From positions 1 through 52,650 of the forward strand of contig JAIBAQ010000019.1 in the NCBI GenBank assembly GCA_019695095.1: DNA of 52,650 nt, written 5' to 3'. The notes below the pieces were generated by a model. It searched no databases and was not told the origin of the DNA. It was given only the letters and a program-made list of their open reading frames with translations. This DNA is from Candidatus Hydrogenedentota bacterium (GTDB lineage: Bacteria > Hydrogenedentota > Hydrogenedentia > Hydrogenedentales > SLHB01). The position numbers and the translations under genes are program-made. Positions 16,190 through 24,877 of this stretch are shown piece by piece (within the stretch, counting starts at the first letter, position 1; every line of letters starts with the position of its first letter).

Positions 16190-17638
16190 GTGTCGCAAGC
16201 AGATATCGGCCTGATTGGCCTGGCAGTGATGGGCGAGAACCTGGTGCTCAACATGGAGAGCAAGGGGTTCACGGTAGCGGTGTTCAATCGCACGACCTCC
16301 AAGGTCGACGATTTCGTCAATGGGCGTGGCAAAGGCAAGAACTTCGTGGGTTGCCACAGCGTAAAGGAACTGTGCGCAAACCTGAAGCGGCCGCGCAAAG
16401 TCATGATGCTGGTCAAAGCCGGTCAAGCTGTAGACGACTTCATCGAGCAGATCATCCCTCACCTGGAGCCGGGCGACATCATTATCGACGGAGGCAACTC
16501 GCACTTCCCCGATACAATTCGCCGCGTGAAGCACGTCGAGAGCAAAGGCTTGCTTTACATCGGCACGGGCGTCTCCGGCGGTGAAGAGGGCGCGTTGAAG
16601 GGGCCCTCGATCATGCCGGGCGGCTCCCCCGCCGCGTGGGAACACGTGAAGCCCATATTCCAGGCCGTCTCCGCGAAGACCGACAAGGGTGAGCCGTGCT
16701 GCGACTGGGTCGGCGAAGGCGGCGCGGGCCACTTCGTGAAAATGGTGCACAACGGCATCGAATACGGTGACATGCAGATGATCTGCGAGACGTATCAGCT
16801 CATGAAGGAAGCCGTTGGCCTTTCCAACGAAGAAATGCACGCGGCATTCGCGGAGTGGAACAAGGGCGAACTGGACTCGTACCTCATCGAGATTACGCGA
16901 GACATTCTTGGCTATACGGAAGACGGCAAGCATACAGTCGACCTTATCCTCGACACGGCCGGTCAGAAGGGCACCGGCAAGTGGACGGTTATCGAGGCGC
17001 TCAACCAGGGTCAACCGCTCACGCTAATCTCCGAGGCCGTGTTCGCGCGTTGCTTGTCCGCAATCAAGGACGAACGCGTGGCGGCGTCCAAGGTGCTCAA
17101 GGGTGTGACCGAGAAGGTGCAATTAGACAAGAAGGCATTTGTAGACGACCTTCGCCAAGCACTGTACGCCTCGAAGATTGTAAGCTATGCGCAGGGCTAT
17201 CAACTCATGCGCGCGGCGGCCAAGGAATACGGCTGGAACCTCAACTTCGGCGGCATCGCCCTGATGTGGCGAGGCGGGTGCATCATCCGCTCGGCATTCC
17301 TCGGAAAAATCAAGGAAGCCTTTGACAAGAATCCAGGCTTGGTGAATCTGCTGCTCGATCCATTCTTCGCGGATGCAGTCAGCAAAGCGCAAGCTTCGTG
17401 GCGTCGCGTCATCGGCACGGCCGTCAGCCTGGGCATCCCGGCGCCTGCGCTAAGCAGTGCGTTGGCGTATTTTGACGGTTACCGTTGCGAATCGTTGCCC
17501 GCAAATCTGCTCCAAGCGCAACGCGATTACTTCGGCGCGCACACCTACGAGCGCGTCGATAAGCCGCGCGGCGAATTCTTCCACACGAACTGGACCGGCC
17601 GCGGCGGCGCGACGTCCGCATCGACTTATGTTGTGTAA
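16190..17638 (+). CDS. gnd: 6-phosphogluconate dehydrogenase, decarboxylating
   Basis: 482 residues, the long (~470-480) form that forms dimers. [18 protein letters not shown] binds NADP+, FNRTTSK follows, and GGNSHFPDT and SGGEEGA mark the substrate loop. [19 protein letters not shown] carries the catalytic Lys and Glu. The C-terminal tail (NWTGRGG) is normal. It oxidatively decarboxylates 6-phosphogluconate to ribulose 5-phosphate in the pentose phosphate pathway. The GTG start at 16190 has GGAAAGGAG 7 nt upstream. Confidence 0.96.
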   Translation: MSQADIGLIGLAVMGENLVLNMESKGFTVAVFNRTTSKVDDFVNGRGKGKNFVGCHSVKELCANLKRPRKVMMLVKAGQAVDDFIEQIIPHLEPGDIIIDGGNSHFPDTIRRVKHVESKGLLYIGTGVSGGEEGALKGPSIMPGGSPAAWEHVKPIFQAVSAKTDKGEPCCDWVGEGGAGHFVKMVHNGIEYGDMQMICETYQLMKEAVGLSNEEMHAAFAEWNKGELDSYLIEITRDILGYTEDGKHTVDLILDTAGQKGTGKWTVIEALNQGQPLTLISEAVFARCLSAIKDERVAASKVLKGVTEKVQLDKKAFVDDLRQALYASKIVSYAQGYQLMRAAAKEYGWNLNFGGIALMWRGGCIIRSAFLGKIKEAFDKNPGLVNLLLDPFFADAVSKAQASWRRVIGTAVSLGIPAPALSSALAYFDGYRCESLPANLLQAQRDYFGAHTYERVDKPRGEFFHTNWTGRGGATSASTYVV

Positions 17639-17662
17639 GCATACCTAAGCACGGTATATAAG

Positions 17663-17705
17663 GGGCGGAGACCTTGCTGGCCAGGCGGCCGGAAGGACTC
17701 CGCCC
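17663..17705 (+). terminator. GC-rich hairpin after gnd
   Basis: GGGCGGAG (17663-17670) pairs with CTCCGCCC (17698-17705), and an inner GGCC/GGCC dyad may extend the structure. It lies just after gnd and before the next gene. No T-run follows, so it is only a possible terminator or processing site. Confidence 0.45.
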
Positions 17706-17771
17706 TCTGCGGTTTCGGCTCCTTCAGCAATTTCCCCGGGGGTTGCACGCAAACAAGAAGGTGAGCACGGC

Positions 17772-18692
17772 ATGTTGGATTCACTTCACGATTACATGCG
17801 GGTCGGTATCGTTCATTTCATGGCCTTTCCTCAATGCGCAGGCGGCGTAGGGCCCATCGTCAAAACGATCTCGGCCATCGCGTTCGATCCCTTTTTCGAC
17901 GTGATTGAGATCTCGCATACGAAGAGCGAGGCCCACCGGAAAGAAATCCGGGCGCTCGCGGAACAATCGCGCATAGAGATCTGCTTTGGAGCCCAGCCTA
18001 TACTGCTCGGAGGGGGACTCGACCTGAATCACCCCGATAACGGCGAACGCGCGCGGGCCATTGAGGCCGTCATGAATGCCATCGACGAGGCGTTCGAGGT
18101 GGGCTCAAAGACCGTTGCCGTTTTGAGTGGCAAAGTGACCGACGACAAATCCGCTGCCATGTCGCGCCTGACCGAATCGCTCATGGAACTCTGCGAATAC
18201 GCGAAGACCAAAGCAATGAGCGTCACGCTGGAAACCTTCGATCAAGTGCCCTTCGGTAAGAACTGCCTCATCGGGCCCACCAAGGACGCCGTGGCGGTCT
18301 CTGAGGCGGTTCGGAAGCACTACTCCAACTTCGGAATCATGCTTGATCTCAGTCATTTACCCCTGCAGGAAGAGTCTCCGAAGCATGCCATTCGCATGGC
18401 GCGCGAACACCTTGTGCATGCGCACATCGGTAACTGCGCGATGGATTACCCGCACCATCCCGCATATGGAGATATGCATCCGCGCTTCGGCATGCCAGGC
18501 ACTCGAAACGACGTACATGAGTTGGCCGAGTACCTTAAATGCCTCGTGGAAGTTGGATACCTTTCGAAGGAGAAGCCGCGGGTGGTCAGTTTCGAAGTGA
18601 AGCCGATGCCCGAAGAAAACCCCGAAGCCGTGCTCGCCGGATGCAAACGCACACTGGAGGCTGCGTGGCGCAGATTGCGCGCGCGCCAATAA
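17772..18692 (+). CDS. Sugar phosphate isomerase/epimerase-like TIM barrel protein
   Basis: 306 residues of the xylose-isomerase-like TIM barrel superfamily. Metal-ligand candidates appear in order: Glu in VTLETFD, Asp in MLDLSHLP, His in LVHAHIGN and Glu in VVSFEVKP. These match the Glu-Asp-His-Glu divalent-metal site of epimerases. It probably isomerises a sugar, ketose or inosose derivative in the cytoplasm; the exact substrate is not evident. AAGAAGGTGA precedes the ATG. Its stop codon abuts the GGAGG of the glycerate dehydrogenase gene, so the two form an operon and probably a shared pathway. Confidence 0.82.
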   Translation: MLDSLHDYMRVGIVHFMAFPQCAGGVGPIVKTISAIAFDPFFDVIEISHTKSEAHRKEIRALAEQSRIEICFGAQPILLGGGLDLNHPDNGERARAIEAVMNAIDEAFEVGSKTVAVLSGKVTDDKSAAMSRLTESLMELCEYAKTKAMSVTLETFDQVPFGKNCLIGPTKDAVAVSEAVRKHYSNFGIMLDLSHLPLQEESPKHAIRMAREHLVHAHIGNCAMDYPHHPAYGDMHPRFGMPGTRNDVHELAEYLKCLVEVGYLSKEKPRVVSFEVKPMPEENPEAVLAGCKRTLEAAWRRLRARQ

Positions 18693-18705
18693 TGGAGGCC
18701 TGACG

Positions 18706-19686
18706 ATGCCGCGAATTTTTGTCTCCCGCCAAATTCCCGACGCGGGACTTAACCTGTTGTACGATGCGTTCGGCCGCGACAGTGTCGACGTGTTTCCGCA
18801 CGACCGTATTATCGGGCGCGATGAGTTTCTGGCAGGCGTGAAGGGAGCGGACGCCATCCTCCCTATTCTCACGGAGCGAGTGGATGCGGAAGTCATGGAC
18901 GCGGCAGGCCCGCAACTGCAAATCATCGCCAATTTCGCTGTCGGGTATAACAACATCGAAGTAGCCGCCGCCACGCAACGGCGCATCCCCGTCACCAACA
19001 CGCCCGGCGTGTTGACCGAGACTACGGCGGATCTGACATGGGCGCTTATACTCGCGGTGGCACGGCGTATCGGTGAAGGCGAACGCATCGTGCGCGCGCA
19101 GCAATGGCCGGGCTGGGGGCCGATGCAGCTTATGGGTTCCGATGTGTTTGGCAAGACGCTGGGCATTTTCGGGTTCGGACGTATTGGCAAGGCCGTTGCC
19201 CGCCGTGCGCGCGCATTCGACATGAATGTCCTTTACACGTCTCGCGATACAGTTGACCCCGAAATCGACCACGAGTACCACGCACGTGCCGTCGACAAGG
19301 ACACCCTCCTGGCAGAATCGGATTTCGTGAGCATTCACTGCCCGCTGATGCCGGAGACAACCCATGCGTTCGGCCAGGCCGAGTTCAAAGCCATGAAGAA
19401 ATCCGCGTATCTGATCAATACGTCGCGGGGTCCTGTCGTCGATGAGGCAGCACTTGCCGCAGCTTTGAAGGCCGGCGACATCGCGGGCGCCGGTCTGGAC
19501 GTGTACGAAAACGAACCTTCGGTCCACCCAGGGTTATTCGAGTGCGAGAATGCCGTGATCATCCCCCACCTCGGGAGCGCAACTCTTGAGACGCGCGGCA
19601 AAATGGCCTTCATCGCGGCCACGAACATCGTCGCTCGCCTGCGAGGAGAACGGCCGCCGAACTGCGTGAACCCCGAAGTGCTCTGA
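18706..19686 (+). CDS. gyaR: Glycerate dehydrogenase / hydroxypyruvate (glyoxylate) reductase
   Basis: 326 residues, typical of GyaR. NFAVGYNNIEV and NTPGVLTETTADLTWALILAVARRI are characteristic. GIFGFGRIGKAVARRARAF binds NAD(P). The catalytic trio is Arg in INTSRGPVVDE, Glu in YENEP and His in IIPHLGSAT. It reduces hydroxypyruvate or glyoxylate with D-specificity. Its operon partner is the TIM-barrel isomerase; together they could process a sugar or hydroxyacid intermediate toward glycerate, which is an inference. GGAGG lies 7 nt before the ATG. Confidence 0.92.
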   Translation: MPRIFVSRQIPDAGLNLLYDAFGRDSVDVFPHDRIIGRDEFLAGVKGADAILPILTERVDAEVMDAAGPQLQIIANFAVGYNNIEVAAATQRRIPVTNTPGVLTETTADLTWALILAVARRIGEGERIVRAQQWPGWGPMQLMGSDVFGKTLGIFGFGRIGKAVARRARAFDMNVLYTSRDTVDPEIDHEYHARAVDKDTLLAESDFVSIHCPLMPETTHAFGQAEFKAMKKSAYLINTSRGPVVDEAALAAALKAGDIAGAGLDVYENEPSVHPGLFECENAVIIPHLGSATLETRGKMAFIAATNIVARLRGERPPNCVNPEVL

Positions 19687-19818
19687 AAAGGGAATCCGGC
19701 TAACCTGTTTGATGAATTGTCTGGCGCGTGCGCGGGAACGGATCGGTGGTCATCGCCCATCCCGAACGCTTGCACCGCTTCGTCGCCCGCACACAAAAAT
19801 GCATCCTAACCCCGACTT

Positions 19819-19827
19819 TGGTATACT
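19819..19827 (+). promoter_or_regulatory. Extended -10 promoter element upstream of dxs
   Basis: TGGTATACT matches the TGn extended -10 pattern plus TATACT. I see no good -35. Transcription would start near 19834, which would leave out part of the 5' arm of the leader structure, so either the promoter or the structure may be mis-assigned. Confidence 0.4.
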
Positions 19828-19879
19828 CTTAGCCAACGTCTTGGGAACAAGCTGCCTTTTTAGGCTAAGAGGCTGTTCC
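19826..19879 (+). ncRNA. Possible pseudoknot leader upstream of dxs
   Basis: CTCTTAGCC (19826-19834) pairs perfectly with GGCTAAGAG (19863-19871). The loop contains GGAACA (19844-19849), which is complementary to TGTTCC (19874-19879) just outside the stem. That order is the topology of an H-type pseudoknot. It lies 115 nt before dxs. It matches no riboswitch class that I recognise; in particular the TPP consensus is absent. It could be regulatory RNA, an operator or chance. Confidence 0.4.
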
Positions 19880-19994
19880 TAGCTGTAACGTATTGTCATT
19901 TGGCTGGTTCGGCTTGCAGGGGCCACCAGAAACACGCATCCGGGGAACCAAAGTGGTCTCCGTATGTATGGATAAGCCCAGAGGATAGGAATTA

Positions 19995-21920
19995 ATGACT
20001 TCCAATCATGACGAGTCGGCGACGCCGCAGGAAAACCCCGGCACCCCGATCCTGGATACCATTAACTCGCCCGCAGACCTTAAGCGGCTCTCCATTGACG
20101 AGTTGAAGACTCTCGCGGAGGAGATCCGGCGCACCATCATTGCAACGGCGGCCGCATACGGTGGTCACTTGGCCCCGCACCTTGGCGTTGTCGAGTTGAC
20201 CCTCGCCGTCCACTACGTGTTTGACACCGAAGAAGATATGCTGGTCTGGGACGTCGGCCACCAATGCTACGCCCACAAATTGGTTACCGGCCGCCGTGAA
20301 CAGATTGGCACCATCCGGCGCAAAGGCGGTTTGAGCGGGTATCCGAAACGCTGCGAAAGTCCCTATGACACCTTTGGGGTTGGCCACAGTTCCACCTCAA
20401 TTTCCGCGGCGCTCGGCATGTCCGTTGCCCGCAAACAATTGGGCCAGTCCGAACGGGCGATTGCCATCATCGGCGACGGCGCCATGACCGCCGGAATGGC
20501 CTTTGAAGCGCTCGGCCACGCCGGCCACCTGGGTTCTGACCTGCTCGTTATCCTCAACGACAACGACATGTCGATTTCCAAGAATGTTACGGCGCTTTCG
20601 GCGTACTTCAATCGCCTCATCACGCACGGCCTCTACACACGAGCGCGCGGCGACCTCCATACCTTCATGGAGCGCATGCTCGGCCAGAGCTTGACCCGCG
20701 CCGCCGAACGGCTTGAGCACTCCGTCAAAGGCTTTCTCATGCCGGGCACGCTCTTCGAGGAACTCGGGTTCCGTTACCTCGGGCCTGTCGACGGCCACGA
20801 CCTTGACGTGCTGGTCGAGTGTCTCAGCAATCTCCGCAACTCTCACGGCCCCGTGTTTTTCCACGTGGTCACGAAGAAGGGCAAAGGCTACAGCTACGCC
20901 GAGGATGACCCCCTCACGTACCACGGCGTTCGTGCCTTCGATATCAAAACGGGCCGATTCCAGCCCGCATCGGCATCTGTCCCAACCTTCACGGACGTGT
21001 TCGCCGACGCGCTGATCGAAGCCGCCCGCGAAGACTCCCGCGTTGTCGGTATCACCGCTGCCATGCCCACTGGCACTGGTCTCAGTAAGTTCGAGAAGGA
21101 ATTCCCTTCCCGCATGTTCGACGTCGGCATCTGCGAACAACACGCGGTGACGTTCTCGGCCGGGTTGGCGACGCAAGGCCTTAAGCCGGTCTGCGCCATT
21201 TACTCCACATTCCTCCAGCGCGGGTACGACCAGCTCATACACGACGTGTGTCTCCAGAATCTGCCCGTCGTGTTCGCCATCGACCGCGCGGGAGCCGTCG
21301 GTGAAGACAGCCCCACGCAGCAGGGAGCGTTCGACATATCCTTCTTGCGTCTAGTTCCGAATCTGGACATCCTCGTCCCGCGTGATGACGTGGATCTTCG
21401 CGCCATGCTCCTGTGGTCGTTGAAGCAGGACCGCGCCGTGGCTATTCGTTACGCGCGCGGAAAAGCGCCGACACTCGGGCCTGTCGAAGGTCGCGATATT
21501 ACCCGGGGCGAAGTGCTGCGCGAAGGCACCGATGCCATGATCCTCGGAGTCGGACCGATCCTTGGCGCTTGTCTCGACGCCGCTCAGGCCCTGCAAGCCG
21601 AAGGTCTTTCCATCGGCGTGGCCGACCCGCGCCACGTTAAGCCACTCGATACCGATTTGCTCGATCGCTTCAAAGGCATGCCCTTGATTACCGTCGAAGA
21701 GAACACCCTTCCCGGCGGATTCGGCGCTGCTGTGCTCGAGTACTTTGAACACAAGGGCTGTCTCGACGAAGTTCGCGTTCGCCGCGTTGGTTTCCCCGAC
21801 GCGTTCATCGATCACGCCACGCGCGAGGAGCAATTGGCCGACATTGGCCTCGATGTGCATGGGATTACCGCCAGCGTCCGTGAGTTTGTCACGCAACGCG
21901 AAGCACAGCCGGTCAGGTAA
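19995..21920 (+). CDS. dxs: 1-deoxy-D-xylulose-5-phosphate synthase
   Basis: 641 residues, full length. The thiamine diphosphate domain has WDVGHQCYAHKLVTGR, GDGAMTAGMAFEALGHAG and NDNDMSIS. The pyrimidine and C-terminal transketolase domains follow (VVTKKGKGY, GICEQHAVTFSAGLATQG, YSTFLQRGYDQ, VGEDSPTQQGAFD). It condenses pyruvate and glyceraldehyde 3-phosphate to DXP, the entry to the MEP isoprenoid pathway and a precursor for pyridoxal and thiamine. It therefore links to pdxB in this window. The start at 19995 is supported by AGGATAGGA. The epimerase gene follows 35 bp later. Confidence 0.97.
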   Translation: MTSNHDESATPQENPGTPILDTINSPADLKRLSIDELKTLAEEIRRTIIATAAAYGGHLAPHLGVVELTLAVHYVFDTEEDMLVWDVGHQCYAHKLVTGRREQIGTIRRKGGLSGYPKRCESPYDTFGVGHSSTSISAALGMSVARKQLGQSERAIAIIGDGAMTAGMAFEALGHAGHLGSDLLVILNDNDMSISKNVTALSAYFNRLITHGLYTRARGDLHTFMERMLGQSLTRAAERLEHSVKGFLMPGTLFEELGFRYLGPVDGHDLDVLVECLSNLRNSHGPVFFHVVTKKGKGYSYAEDDPLTYHGVRAFDIKTGRFQPASASVPTFTDVFADALIEAAREDSRVVGITAAMPTGTGLSKFEKEFPSRMFDVGICEQHAVTFSAGLATQGLKPVCAIYSTFLQRGYDQLIHDVCLQNLPVVFAIDRAGAVGEDSPTQQGAFDISFLRLVPNLDILVPRDDVDLRAMLLWSLKQDRAVAIRYARGKAPTLGPVEGRDITRGEVLREGTDAMILGVGPILGACLDAAQALQAEGLSIGVADPRHVKPLDTDLLDRFKGMPLITVEENTLPGGFGAAVLEYFEHKGCLDEVRVRRVGFPDAFIDHATREEQLADIGLDVHGITASVREFVTQREAQPVR

Positions 21921-21955
21921 CGCCACGTGAAGAGTCACACCGCGGACACGAAATC

Positions 21956-22945
21956 ATGATTGCCGTCACAGGGGCGTCAGGCCACATCGGCGCTAATCTG
22001 GTTCGGGCCTTGCTTGAACGTGGTGAAAAGGTCCGCGTCCTCGTCCGAAAGGATGTCCGCGCCATCGAAGGCCTCGACGTCGAACGCGTCGAAGGCGACG
22101 TGCTTGATGTGCCCTCTCTGGACAACCTCATTGCGGGGGCTGACTGTGTCTATCATCTGGCCGCCCGTATTACGCTTGTGCCCGACCGCGACGGCTCCGT
22201 GCAGCGCATCAACGTCGAAGGCCCCAAGAACGTCGCCGAAGCGTGTATGCGACACCGCATACCGCGTCTCGTCCATTTCAGTTCTATCCACGCCTTCTCC
22301 GAATTTCCGCGTGACGGCGTTGTCGATGAAACGCGCCCGCTAACCGACGACTCGAACATCTTCGTCTACGATCGTTCGAAGGCCGCCGGTGAACGCGCCA
22401 TTCAAGAAGCCGTGAAACGTGGTCTCAACGCGGTCATCGTGAATCCGACTGCCGTTATCGGACCCTACGACTTCAAACCATCGGCGCTTGGCAGCGCCCT
22501 GCTTGATCTGTACGAGGGCCGCATGCCCGCGCTGGTCAAAGGCGGTTTCGACTGGGTCGACGTGCGCGATATCTGCGCCGGAGCGATGGCCGCCGCCGAA
22601 AAGGGCGGAGTGGGGGAGAAGTACCTGCTCACCGGCCACCATCTCCCGTTTCCCCAATTGGCCCGGATTGTCGAAGCCGAGACCGGACTCAAAATGCCCC
22701 GCTTGTCGCTTCCGATGTGGATGGCCTACATGGGCGTACCCTTCGCCGCGTTTGCGTCGCGTATTACCGGCAAGCCGCCCAAGTTCACCCGTGCCTCATT
22801 GCACGCCCTCTGGAACCACCAACAGATTTCCCACGCGAAAGCCACCCGCGAACTCGGTTATTCACCCCGCCCCATCAATGAAACAATCCGCGACACCTAC
22901 GCCTGGTTCGAAAAGAACGGTTACGCGAGAAGAAAGACCCGCTGA
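21956..22945 (+). CDS. NAD-dependent epimerase/dehydratase (dihydroflavonol-reductase/HpnA-like)
   Basis: 329 residues of the extended SDR family. MIAVTGASGHIGANLVRALLERG is the NAD(P)-binding Rossmann start. LVHFSSIHAF carries the catalytic Ser and VYDRSKAAGE the YxxxK pair. The C-terminal half (WVDVRDICAG, NPTAVIGPYDF) fits the dihydroflavonol-4-reductase or hopanoid-associated HpnA subgroup. Its position directly after dxs would suit a role in isoprenoid or hopanoid lipid modification, but this is only context. No strong ribosome-binding site is visible; translation may depend on the upstream gene. Confidence 0.75.
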   Translation: MIAVTGASGHIGANLVRALLERGEKVRVLVRKDVRAIEGLDVERVEGDVLDVPSLDNLIAGADCVYHLAARITLVPDRDGSVQRINVEGPKNVAEACMRHRIPRLVHFSSIHAFSEFPRDGVVDETRPLTDDSNIFVYDRSKAAGERAIQEAVKRGLNAVIVNPTAVIGPYDFKPSALGSALLDLYEGRMPALVKGGFDWVDVRDICAGAMAAAEKGGVGEKYLLTGHHLPFPQLARIVEAETGLKMPRLSLPMWMAYMGVPFAAFASRITGKPPKFTRASLHALWNHQQISHAKATRELGYSPRPINETIRDTYAWFEKNGYARRKTR

Positions 22946-23037
22946 GCCTCAGCTAAGTAGGATCTTAATGACAGGTGGAGTGCCATCCTGTGCCTCACGG
23001 CGCATCCCTGAATCTGCGTTGTGCTTGCCGGCCAGAC

Positions 23038-23130
23038 TGTCATCCCGAGTCCGCGTAATGCGGACGAGGGATCTGGCCTAAAAACGGCATAGTTCTTTTT
23101 ACCAGATTCCTCGCTGCGCTCGGAATGACA
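23038..23130. repeat. Composite palindromic intergenic repeat
   Basis: Outer arms TGTCATCCCGAG (23038-23049) and CTCGGAATGACA (23119-23130) pair with one mismatch. Inner arms CGAGGGATCTGG and CCAGATTCCTCG (23102-23113) pair with one mismatch. The left half also has its own hairpin, TCCGC/GCGGA. This is the widespread 'cctcgc...ctcggaatgaca' type of intergenic palindrome seen in many phyla. It may act as a bidirectional terminator or be a non-autonomous element. Confidence 0.75.
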
Positions 23131-23305
23131 AATGGACTCCGGTTCCAGAAGTTGTCGTGAATGAACTGTTCATCACGAGCTACAGTGAAGGACAAGGCTT
23201 CAAATCGATTAGGTACCAAAGTGGCATGCCCCTGTAAGGCACACAACCTTTAGCCGTTCCGGTTTTACCCTGACGAAACGAAACCTTCGACTCTCTGTAT
23301 CCGGG

Positions 23306-23337
23306 ATTTCAAATCTCAAATCTGAGATTTCAAATTC
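23306..23337. repeat. AT-rich hairpin repeat, copy 2
   Basis: The stem AAATCTC (23311-23317) / GAGATTT (23324-23330), with a 6-nt loop, is flanked by TTTCAAAT-like sequence. It is nearly identical to 3925-3954 and again lies between two converging genes. Confidence 0.75.
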
Positions 23338-23341
23338 CTCT

Positions 23342-24877
23342 TCACCAATGCGCGGGCACTTGCTGATTGCCTACTCCAATTCCCGCCAAATCCAAACTCA
23401 TGTCGACGTGATGACGGTTCTTACGCGCCGGGTCGAATTCCTGAGGTGTCTTCGTCGGATAATTGTTGTTGAAACAGGCGAGGCAGAATTGATCCATCGT
23501 GTATCCGGCTGCCGAAACCAGATCCTCAATCGTCTGGAACTTCAGCGAGTCCACCCCCAAGTAGTCCCGCATCTCGTCAACGCCCATGTTCGCGCCGATG
23601 AGTTTCTCGCGCTGCGGCGTGTCGATGCCGTAATAGCACGAATTGACGATTGGCGGGCAACTGATCCGGAAATGAATCTCCTTCACGCCGCTTCGACGCA
23701 GCATCTTCACGATCTTTCTCGACGTCGTCCCGCGCACGATGCTGTCATCAACCAGCACTATGCGCTTCCCTTCGACCGCTGTGCGCGAAGGATTCAGTTT
23801 GATCTTCACACCGAAATCGCGAATCTGCTGATCGGGTTCGATAAACGTGCGCCCCACGTAGTGGTTGCGAATGAAGCCCATATCGAACGGAATGCCCGAT
23901 TCGTGCGAATACCCCAGCGCAACCTGATTCGACGAGTCCGGTACCGCCATCACCAAATCGGCTTCGACTTTGTCGTTCTTGGCCAGGTTTCGTCCAAGCT
24001 GCTTGCGCACCTCGTCCACACTTCGACCGAACACGACACTGTCGGGACGCGCCACATAGACGAATTCGAAAATGCACGGGCGCAACGGCGCTTTGGCAAA
24101 TGGCTTGAACGAGCGCATGCCTTCCCGATTAATGACAATCACTTCGCCCGGTTCCACTTCGCGAACCGGCTCGGCATCAATGATGTCCAGCGCGCAACTT
24201 TCGCTCGCAAAAACCGTCGCATCACCCAGTCGGCCTATCCACAACGGACGGAACCCATGCGGATCGCGAACCGCCACGATGTCCTCGCCGTTGGTGGCCA
24301 GTATGCAGTACGCCCCAACAACTCGGTTGAGTGCGTCCACGATGCTGTCGACAAACTGCGTTTCCTGCGACTTCGCTACCAAGTGGATGACCACTTCGGT
24401 GTCCGTGGAAGACTGAAAAATGCGTCCCTCGTTCTCAAGCTCCTCGCGTAACTGAGCCGCATTCGTCAGGTTTCCATTGTGTGCAAGGGCGATCGAACCC
24501 CCTTTGTAGTCCCGCATCAACGGCTGCACGTTCTTCAACACGCTCGTTCCGAATGTGCTGTACCGGACGTGACCGATCGCAATATCTCCCTGCAAAGGAC
24601 GCAGACGGTGGGGTTTGAATACATCCGCAACCAAACCGACGCCTCGGTGGCCCCGCAGTTGGCCGCCATCAGACACAACGATCCCCGCGCCTTCCTGGCC
24701 GCGGTGCTGCAAGGCATACAACCCCAGATACGTGAGAGTTGCCGCGTCCGGGTGACCGAACACGCCGAATACGCCACACTCCTCGCGCAACCGGTCGCCA
24801 TCAAGCGGATGCTCGTCGTTCCCCGAATTCTCGTCTGAGTCCTGCATACTGTTCTCCGAATCGTTCTGGTTCATCAT
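23342..24877 (-). CDS. purF: Amidophosphoribosyltransferase
   Basis: 511 residues. It transfers glutamine amide to PRPP, the committed step of purine synthesis. The Ntn glutaminase nucleophile is Cys34 in REECGVFGVFG. Before it is an acidic N-terminal extension, longer than the short propeptide of Bacillus PurF; Met11 is an alternative start. The PRTase loop is VLVDDSIVRGTTS. Cysteines in PCIFEFVYVARPD, RISCPPIVNSC and FCLACF match the [4Fe-4S] ligand positions of the Bacillus-type enzyme. It overlaps purC by 4 bp (ATGA), so it is translationally coupled. Confidence 0.96.
   Translation of the reverse strand: MMNQNDSENSMQDSDENSGNDEHPLDGDRLREECGVFGVFGHPDAATLTYLGLYALQHRGQEGAGIVVSDGGQLRGHRGVGLVADVFKPHRLRPLQGDIAIGHVRYSTFGTSVLKNVQPLMRDYKGGSIALAHNGNLTNAAQLREELENEGRIFQSSTDTEVVIHLVAKSQETQFVDSIVDALNRVVGAYCILATNGEDIVAVRDPHGFRPLWIGRLGDATVFASESCALDIIDAEPVREVEPGEVIVINREGMRSFKPFAKAPLRPCIFEFVYVARPDSVVFGRSVDEVRKQLGRNLAKNDKVEADLVMAVPDSSNQVALGYSHESGIPFDMGFIRNHYVGRTFIEPDQQIRDFGVKIKLNPSRTAVEGKRIVLVDDSIVRGTTSRKIVKMLRRSGVKEIHFRISCPPIVNSCYYGIDTPQREKLIGANMGVDEMRDYLGVDSLKFQTIEDLVSAAGYTMDQFCLACFNNNYPTKTPQEFDPARKNRHHVDMSLDLAGIGVGNQQVPAHW

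Larger units (their letters stand above)
19687..19994. other. Gap before dxs
   Basis: No coding potential is evident. The gap contains the extended -10 element and the pseudoknot-like leader; the rest shows no clear motif except the AGGATAGGA ribosome-binding region at its end. Confidence 0.5.
22946..23341. other. Convergent intergenic gap rich in repeats
   Basis: The gap lies between the 3' ends of the epimerase and purF. It holds the composite inverted repeat at 23038-23130 and the AT-rich hairpin at 23306-23337. I see no gene. Confidence 0.6.

Noticed and set aside
19925-19955. c-di-GMP (GEMM) riboswitch-like string ACGCATCC-GGGGAACC before dxs
   Set aside because: Only a short part resembles the GEMM core; the second helix and receptor segments are not found.
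23348-24451. A 367-codon plus-strand frame
   Set aside because: It is the antisense shadow of purF, with no domain or ribosome-binding signal.
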